NCBI GenBank assembly: GCA_018648685.1 | Contig: JABGQT010000125.1 | Coordinates: 1 to 36,839 of the forward strand | DNA: 36,839 nt | Direction of reading: 5' to 3' | From: Anaerolineae bacterium | GTDB taxonomy: Bacteria; Chloroflexota; Anaerolineae; Anaerolineales; Villigracilaceae | In this document: piece by piece, positions 32,113 through 36,839 of the stretch | How positions within the stretch are numbered: position 1 is the first letter of the stretch | Layout of the letters: every line of letters starts with the position of its first letter | Translations under genes and position numbers: made by a program | Notes under the pieces: model-generated | Database searches by the model: none | What the model saw: the letters and a program-made list of their open reading frames with translations, nothing else | What the model was told of the DNA's origin: nothing

Positions 32113-34254
32113 ATGGCTAAACCAGTTTATTTCAATTGGCAAAATGAATTTTTATGCAAAACGATCTATCCCATGCGGGAAGTGAAGTTGCGAGACTTTT
32201 TACGCTTCTTTGCCGAGATCGATAAATGGGTGCAATATAAAGATAAGACGGATATTGAAGAAGAGAGTAAGAAATATCTGAAAGCCCAGGAGAAATTAGC
32301 GCGCGCGGCTTATGATACCTATGCGGTACGAAAAGAATATTTCATGCAGCCGGATGCGCGTGTCAATTACAATGAATTTGACCCGATTGATGAAGAAGAG
32401 CTGGCAGAGATCAATAAAATGCACGCAGTTTTTATTCAGTCCTGGCCCAAGGATATTCGCGGAGAGAAAAATTTCGTAGAGCTGATCATCCGAAATTGGC
32501 GCAACCACCGTAAACGCGTTGCGGCGAAGATCAAATCCCGTAAACGTCGTCAGGCAGCGATGGACCCGAATCACGCCAAATTTGAGCCAGAGAAAAAGGA
32601 ACTCGAATTTTGGGAAGGCACCACGCTCCCCATGCTGGATAAAGAATTCGATCTTTTGAAAGCCTTTCTCAAAACTTATGACAGTATCGAGAAGCCAAAG
32701 CTGGATTGGTATTGGATGGCAAAACGCGGTGAAACCCCCAAAGGCATGACCGAAGAAGATTTCCTGACCCAATTCGAGCCGGAAGGCGAGCCAGATGTCC
32801 GTGATATTGCTCTTTGGAAAGTTGCCGAATACGAAGAATCGCTAAAAGGAAAAGACCAATACGAACTCCTTGCCTTGATAAAAGAGCGTTTCGACAAAGA
32901 ACCCAAGCGTTACCCTTACTGGCTTCAATATATGGTCGTTCACTTTTCAGGGATGCGTTACGCCAGCGCGCACGGCTCCTGGGCAGATGCACGCGACTTA
33001 TTAATTCGTCTCCGCGAACCCGAACTGGAAAAAGAACTCAAAGCCCTCGATAGCGATGCGGTTGCTAAACTTTGTGAAGAAAAGATTGCCACCTACGATC
33101 ACAAAAAAGGCAAGAATATTCCCGCTCTTGCTACGGCAACTGAGAAAAAATGGACACAGCAAGTTGAGTGGTATCTTCCCAATCTAAAAACAAGGGGCAC
33201 GGGCTCACGTCGTTTGGGGCTTGAGCAATTGGGAAAGGGAGAAGTTGCCTGTGAATATATGAGAAAAACTACGCAGGAAGCGCTCGATATTTTAATGACG
33301 AGAAAAGATGAATTTCCTGACTGGGCATGGAAGGAAATTGTCAAACTCACCCCGCTACGTTTGACCGAAGTGAAATCTGATGGTTGGGAGAAGCTCACAT
33401 CTGATGAAGAGCAGGAAAGCTATGCGTATGAAAATTACGCTTTGCGTAAGATTATCTCAGATTGGAAAAACCACAATACCGTTCTGTGGCGTGATGAACA
33501 TGGGCGTTCGCATCAACTCATCGTTACGCGCGCCGTCTGCAATGAAACCGCAGAGCATTGCCAGCATATGCGCGGACACCTGCCTCCCGGTGGTTTGACG
33601 CCTAAGCCTAATTGGTATTTGTCTCACGAAAAATCCCAAACGATCAAAGGCGATCCTGCCCCTTATTTCACCAAAGCAAAAACAGCCGAAGAATATACGA
33701 CCGGGGCGAGTGTGCTTTGGCTGCGCTTTGTTAATAAAAAGCCAAATGCTTGGCAAATTGCCAAATCCATTGTCACCAAAAACGGGGATGGTCTTTTGTC
33801 TGGAAATATTTCGGGTAATAGAAAACAAAAGATTAAAAAGAAAGGCAAAGATAAAGGGAAGAAAAGGAAAGGCGGCACCACCCCCTGGAAATATCATATA
33901 GGCGAAACTGTTATGCGTGAGCGGAGAGTGGCCTATAACGACCCAAAGAATCCTCGGAAACGGATCATGTCTAACCAAAGACAGTGGTTGCGCTGGATCC
34001 ACGAAGCGACTGTGATCCAAGCCACCGAAACCGCAGAAGGAAAGATGATGTACACCTTCGAAACCGCCCTCCCCGACGACGATAAAGGCACATCATCCAT
34101 TGGCATGTTTAAATCAACACAGAATTACTTCCTTTCTGATGGAAAAGAAGATACCTACAATCGCTCATTTGTCGGCTATATCCCGGAAGGAGAATTGCCG
34201 ATGGAGCATATCAAGGAAATGTTGGATTGGAATAAATTGCTTCCAAAAGGATAA
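32113..34254 (+). CDS. Large uncharacterised protein (713 residues)
   Basis: I do not recognise a family. The protein is highly charged, Trp- and Tyr-rich, without signal peptide or membrane segments. The N-terminal ~150 residues are helical and basic (NWRNHRKRVAAKIKSRKRR). A more hydrophobic middle segment (~270-300, YPYWLQYMVVHFSGMRYASA) is followed by a helical region. A His/Cys cluster CNETAEHCQHMRGH (~475-488) could bind metal. A Lys/Gly-rich linker (569-588) precedes a C-terminal segment with RERRVAYNDPKNPRKR. AAGGAG precedes ATG 32113. It stands alone, with its own terminator. Basic patches suggest nucleic acid binding, but this is inference. Confidence 0.75.
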   Translation: MAKPVYFNWQNEFLCKTIYPMREVKLRDFLRFFAEIDKWVQYKDKTDIEEESKKYLKAQEKLARAAYDTYAVRKEYFMQPDARVNYNEFDPIDEEELAEINKMHAVFIQSWPKDIRGEKNFVELIIRNWRNHRKRVAAKIKSRKRRQAAMDPNHAKFEPEKKELEFWEGTTLPMLDKEFDLLKAFLKTYDSIEKPKLDWYWMAKRGETPKGMTEEDFLTQFEPEGEPDVRDIALWKVAEYEESLKGKDQYELLALIKERFDKEPKRYPYWLQYMVVHFSGMRYASAHGSWADARDLLIRLREPELEKELKALDSDAVAKLCEEKIATYDHKKGKNIPALATATEKKWTQQVEWYLPNLKTRGTGSRRLGLEQLGKGEVACEYMRKTTQEALDILMTRKDEFPDWAWKEIVKLTPLRLTEVKSDGWEKLTSDEEQESYAYENYALRKIISDWKNHNTVLWRDEHGRSHQLIVTRAVCNETAEHCQHMRGHLPPGGLTPKPNWYLSHEKSQTIKGDPAPYFTKAKTAEEYTTGASVLWLRFVNKKPNAWQIAKSIVTKNGDGLLSGNISGNRKQKIKKKGKDKGKKRKGGTTPWKYHIGETVMRERRVAYNDPKNPRKRIMSNQRQWLRWIHEATVIQATETAEGKMMYTFETALPDDDKGTSSIGMFKSTQNYFLSDGKEDTYNRSFVGYIPEGELPMEHIKEMLDWNKLLPKG

Positions 34255-34274
34255 GGAAGATTCGCTCGTGATTT

Positions 34275-34313
34275 AGGCTGGCTCCTGTTAATAAGCGGGA
34301 TGCCGGCCTTTTT
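34275..34313 (+). terminator. Terminator of the 713-residue protein gene
   Basis: An 8-bp stem with one G-T pair (34275-34282 with 34302-34309), an inner TCC/GGA extension and T5. Confidence 0.8.
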
Positions 34314-34360
34314 CTTTTACCGTTCCCCCTATTTGCAGATGAAGCTAGGTTGGGAATAAA

Positions 34361-35095
34361 TTAAAAAAGCCACCCTTTGATCTTTTTCTCCCAATCGGGG
34401 ATCCATTTTACAAAATCTTCTCGCTGGGGCGGATTTGACATCCAGGATACATCTGGTTCACGAAGGTCGAAGCATTCTCGCACGGCCATCAATTTTGGCA
34501 CAGAAACAGATTGTGGCTTACCGCTCCCACTTGTCCAGCGGATTTCTTGCGTTTCTTGAATATTTTGGGCTAATGCTAAAGTTTGCTCCACATCACCGCG
34601 TAAATAAGTCAGAACAGCCTCATATTCACTATCTGCCCATAATTTTGGTGCATGCCCACCATGCATATCATGTAAAATTTCCCCATTCTTAAGTTCCACA
34701 TCATGAACTTTCCCCGCAATCTCGGCGCCTTTTAGCGCTTTGTCCAAACCCAGGAACCAGCCCTTTTTGAAAGTGACCAAGAGCATTAAGTCAACATGGT
34801 TTAACGCCAACTGACCGCATTCTTCAACCATCCCGCTCTCTTCTGCCAAAAGCCGAAAATCAAATCCGCACCCGTTCCAGGTCATGAAAGTATAGCCATC
34901 TTTGGCATAAGCCATCAACTCACGCACCATTTCCTGATTTTCTTCCCTGGACAATTGCGGCACAGCCTGCCAGAATTTGACTTCGTCATGGGCAACTGCG
35001 GCACAAGAAATGCCCAAGGGTGCATGATCAAATAAATTACCTGAGAATTCTAGCAGTATCTTTGATATTTCAATATCGAATGAGATCAGTTTCAT
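34361..35095 (-). CDS. Predicted DEDDy 3'-5' exonuclease (RNase H-like fold)
   Basis: A 244-residue protein with the four acidic residues and tyrosine of DEDDy nucleases: Asp7 and Glu9 in ISFDIEI, Asp79 in WNGCGFDFRLL, and Tyr164/Asp168 in TYLRGDVEQTL. It resembles the stand-alone exonuclease domain related to family B DNA polymerases or RNase_H_2-type proteins. It is soluble and has no polymerase domain. AAGGAG precedes ATG 35095. A role in DNA or RNA 3'-end trimming is expected. It is 68 nt downstream of ridA on the same strand. Confidence 0.82.
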   Translation of the reverse strand: MKLISFDIEISKILLEFSGNLFDHAPLGISCAAVAHDEVKFWQAVPQLSREENQEMVRELMAYAKDGYTFMTWNGCGFDFRLLAEESGMVEECGQLALNHVDLMLLVTFKKGWFLGLDKALKGAEIAGKVHDVELKNGEILHDMHGGHAPKLWADSEYEAVLTYLRGDVEQTLALAQNIQETQEIRWTSGSGKPQSVSVPKLMAVRECFDLREPDVSWMSNPPQREDFVKWIPDWEKKIKGWLF

Positions 35096-35163
35096 GGCAA
35101 CTCCTTTTTAGGAATAGTCGGATCGCACACTTTTTAGGCTTGATATCGTTACATTTACATTAT

Positions 35164-35544
35164 CTACGCTGGGATTTCTGCAATGCACTCGATCTCAATC
35201 AGCGCATCGAGCGGATTTTGTCGTATCGCGATCGTGGAGCGGGCGGGTGTATGCCCTTCAAATACCTTCGCATAAGCGCCGTTCATGCCCTGAAAATCAT
35301 CCATGCTTTTTAAAAATACCGTTGTTTTAACGATGCTTTGGAGCGTAAGCCCTAAGCCACCTAATACGATGCCAAGATTTTGCAAAACACGCTCTGTCTG
35401 TTCTTCAATGGTTGTGCCGACTAATTTCATTGTGGCAGGGTCAATGGGAGTTTGTCCGGAGCAGAAGACCAAATTCCCACTCTGAATGGCGTGGGCATAA
35501 GGGCCGATCGCTTCAGGTGCGCCGTTGATATTGTGGATTTTCAT
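35164..35544 (-). CDS. ridA: RidA family imine deaminase
   Basis: This 126-residue trimeric enzyme hydrolyses reactive enamine/imine intermediates made by PLP enzymes. The conserved Arg102 (TPARSTIAI) and Glu119 (IEIECIAEI) of active RidA are present, with GPYAHAIQSGNLVFCSGQ near the N-terminus. AAGGAA precedes ATG 35544. It lies between the aldo/keto reductase and exonuclease genes on the same strand. Confidence 0.93.
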   Translation of the reverse strand: MKIHNINGAPEAIGPYAHAIQSGNLVFCSGQTPIDPATMKLVGTTIEEQTERVLQNLGIVLGGLGLTLQSIVKTTVFLKSMDDFQGMNGAYAKVFEGHTPARSTIAIRQNPLDALIEIECIAEIPA

Positions 35545-35564
35545 TGTAAATTTCCTTTTAACTC

Positions 35565-35598
35565 CTCCCCTAAATTCCGTTTTCAGAATTTGGGGGAG
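35565..35598. repeat. 13-bp palindrome between aldo/keto reductase and ridA
   Basis: The arms 35565-35577 and 35586-35598 pair over 13 bp with one G-T pair and an 8-nt loop. There is no T tract, so it is more likely a short interspersed palindrome than a terminator. Confidence 0.65.
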
Positions 35599-35610
35599 GT
35601 TGGGTGGGGG

Positions 35611-36537
35611 CTATTCCTTTGTAAATTCTTCGCTAGTTTCGTCTAATGCAGCAACTTGATCTTCTGTCAGTTGCCAACCGAGTGCGCCTGCATTTGCCTC
35701 GGCTTGTTTAGCATTTTTTGCGCCGGGGATTGGCATTGTCCCTTTGCAAATAAGCCAGTTGAGCGCGATCTGGGCATTCGATTTTCCACCATGATCTTGT
35801 CCGATCTGTGTCATTAGTTTGAGCAGCGGCGGGAGTTTAGGCAAAATACGTGAGAAGCGTCGTCCGCGCATCCCGGGTGGGGGCGAATCAACTGTATATT
35901 TACCCGTGAGCAAGCCCATGCCCAGGGGCGAATACGCGATCAGCCGGATGTCGAGTTCCTTGCATCGGGCAAGTAATCCATTTTTTTCTACGCGACGATC
36001 CAGAAGATGATATTCCAATTGATTGGATGCAAGAGGGATATCGTGCCGAGCTAATGCAGAGTAGGCTTGGAGCATCTGACTTTGGTCATAATTGGATACG
36101 CCAACGGTGCGGGTAAGCCCCTCTTGAACGGCGATGGCGAGTTCGTTCATCCAGGTTTCTATGGAAATGGGTGGGATAGGCCAGTGGATTTGATATAGGT
36201 CCACGGATTCTACATCCAGGCGTTCGAGGCTGCGACGCAAGGAGCGTAGGAGTGCTTTTTTGCGAAAACGCCAAGGGAAGGGCATAAATTTGGTGGCGAG
36301 AAGTACAGGGACTTCGGTTTCTTTAAGGAATTCGCCGATGAGGCGTTCTGAGCGTCCGCGCCCGTAGACTTCGGCGGTGTCAACAAGACGGACACCTTTT
36401 TCGAGTGAGATGTCGAATGCGCCGCGCACATCGTCGTTGCTGTAGCTGCCCCCATAGTTCCAGATGATCTTATCTCCCCAAGCCCAAGCCCCTACCCCCA
36501 TTTCTGTTGCATGCAAGAAACGTGTAGATGTTTCCAT
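35611..36537 (-). CDS. Aldo/keto reductase
   Basis: A 308-residue NAD(P)H-dependent oxidoreductase with a TIM-barrel fold. The catalytic tetrad is visible: Asp53 and Tyr58 (LVDTAEVYGRG), Lys83 (LATKFMPFP) and His118 (LYQIHWPIP). The cofactor-binding C-terminal part includes PIPGAKNAKQAEANAGAL. GGAGGG precedes ATG 36537. Substrates of this branch are poorly predictable. It may be first in a run with ridA and the exonuclease gene. Confidence 0.93.
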   Translation of the reverse strand: METSTRFLHATEMGVGAWAWGDKIIWNYGGSYSNDDVRGAFDISLEKGVRLVDTAEVYGRGRSERLIGEFLKETEVPVLLATKFMPFPWRFRKKALLRSLRRSLERLDVESVDLYQIHWPIPPISIETWMNELAIAVQEGLTRTVGVSNYDQSQMLQAYSALARHDIPLASNQLEYHLLDRRVEKNGLLARCKELDIRLIAYSPLGMGLLTGKYTVDSPPPGMRGRRFSRILPKLPPLLKLMTQIGQDHGGKSNAQIALNWLICKGTMPIPGAKNAKQAEANAGALGWQLTEDQVAALDETSEEFTKE

Positions 36538-36729
36538 GTGCCCTCCGAGTTTAGATTTGCCCCATTTTACTGTCTTTTTTCTTTTTGTGGAAATTTGCGC
36601 TCTCTGTCATTCACCTTGTCGAGTACAGGCAGACATCTCCCCTTGCGCAGTATCCTTTAGGGCAAATTTTAAGTGCGGAATTTAGGGGGGAGTAATACCG
36701 TGGATTTGCTGGGCAGAGAAAGCGAATGC

Positions 36730-36758
36730 TTGACCCGATAGCGGCATCACGGTAAAAT
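36730..36758 (+). promoter_or_regulatory. Promoter of tRNA-Gly
   Basis: TTGACC (36730-36735), a 17-nt spacer and TAAAAT (36753-36758), 28 nt upstream of the tRNA. Confidence 0.75.
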
Positions 36759-36786
36759 CCTTTTCGCAATCTGATAGGGGTTGTTT

Positions 36787-36839
36787 GCGGGAGTCGCCAA
36801 GTGGTAAGGCATCAGCCTTCCAAGCTGACATTCGCGGGT
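36787..36839 (+). tRNA. tRNA-Gly(TCC), 3' end cut by the window
   Basis: The acceptor strand GCGGGAG, a D-arm with GCC-AAGTGGTAA-GGC and anticodon stem TCAGC/GCTGA with loop CTTCCAA give anticodon TCC at 36819-36821, reading GGA/GGG. The variable region and the start of the T-arm follow, and then the window ends. Confidence 0.92.

Noticed and set aside
1-36839. CRISPR array, prophage or complete insertion sequence
   Set aside because: No regularly spaced direct repeats, phage structural genes or transposase genes are visible; only short palindromes and one MITE-like element.

Overview
The window reads as a chromosomal segment of a mesophilic Chloroflexota bacterium, most likely class Anaerolineae. 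This is inferred from moderate GC content, a mix of Gram-positive-style parts (BCP peroxiredoxin, RNase J, GSI-alpha glutamine synthetase without an adenylylation insert, a GAAC-N4-GTTC SOS box), the long two-domain ThyX, a TtuA/TtuB-type tRNA thiolation pair and many short intergenic palindromes. No phage, plasmid or CRISPR locus is visible. Most genes are housekeeping genes in short operons.

Region by region: 1-1400 holds the 3' end of a sortase-domain gene and bcp. 1409-1909 is an AT-rich orphan gene. 2190-4516 has a tandem-domain thyX overlapping a LysM lipoprotein gene. 4624-6826 is a DUF4388 / small GTPase / alpha-beta hydrolase operon. 6920-8458 is a four-TM protein plus membrane-anchored lytic transglycosylase behind a promoter that contains a perfect SOS box. 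8461-10543 is an OmpR-type two-component system. 10592-11194 is a sugar-phosphate transferase. 11258-12895 is RNase J with a structured leader. 13264-15483 holds an M23/LysM peptidase, a DUF192 protein and a lone receiver domain. 15541-18297 has exonuclease III and FtsH. 18463-21549 is the yraN-miaA-fadD operon. 21627-22880 is a ttuB-ttuA pair. 23122-26414 has glnA, an EamA exporter and an Ada-like AraC/methyltransferase. 26534-27082 is a gene-free stretch that looks like a large structured RNA on the minus strand. 27217-31063 is the aspS-asnS operon with a tautomerase gene behind it. 31126-31896 is a diguanylate cyclase. 32113-34254 encodes a 713-residue protein I do not recognise. 34361-36537 holds a DEDDy nuclease, RidA and an aldo/keto reductase. 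The window ends inside a tRNA-Gly(TCC).

The most notable signals are regulatory and RNA-level. (1) A 27-codon leader peptide with ten Asn codons lies upstream of aspS-asnS. A terminator-like hairpin follows it, and the hairpin's 5' arm can alternatively pair with the end of the leader ORF. This is the layout of a ribosome-mediated attenuator sensing charged tRNA-Asn (and perhaps tRNA-Asp). (2) A candidate ncRNA of about 550 nt has many helices, GNRA and UUCG loops on one strand only, and its own intrinsic terminator. (3) An SOS-type promoter drives a membrane protein plus lytic transglycosylase pair. (4) The RNase J leader carries terminator-like hairpins and a short ORF. (5) The ThyX has its hallmark motif divided between its two halves. 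Many intergenic gaps carry perfect hairpins, including two copies of one element fused to the stop codons of aspS and asnS.
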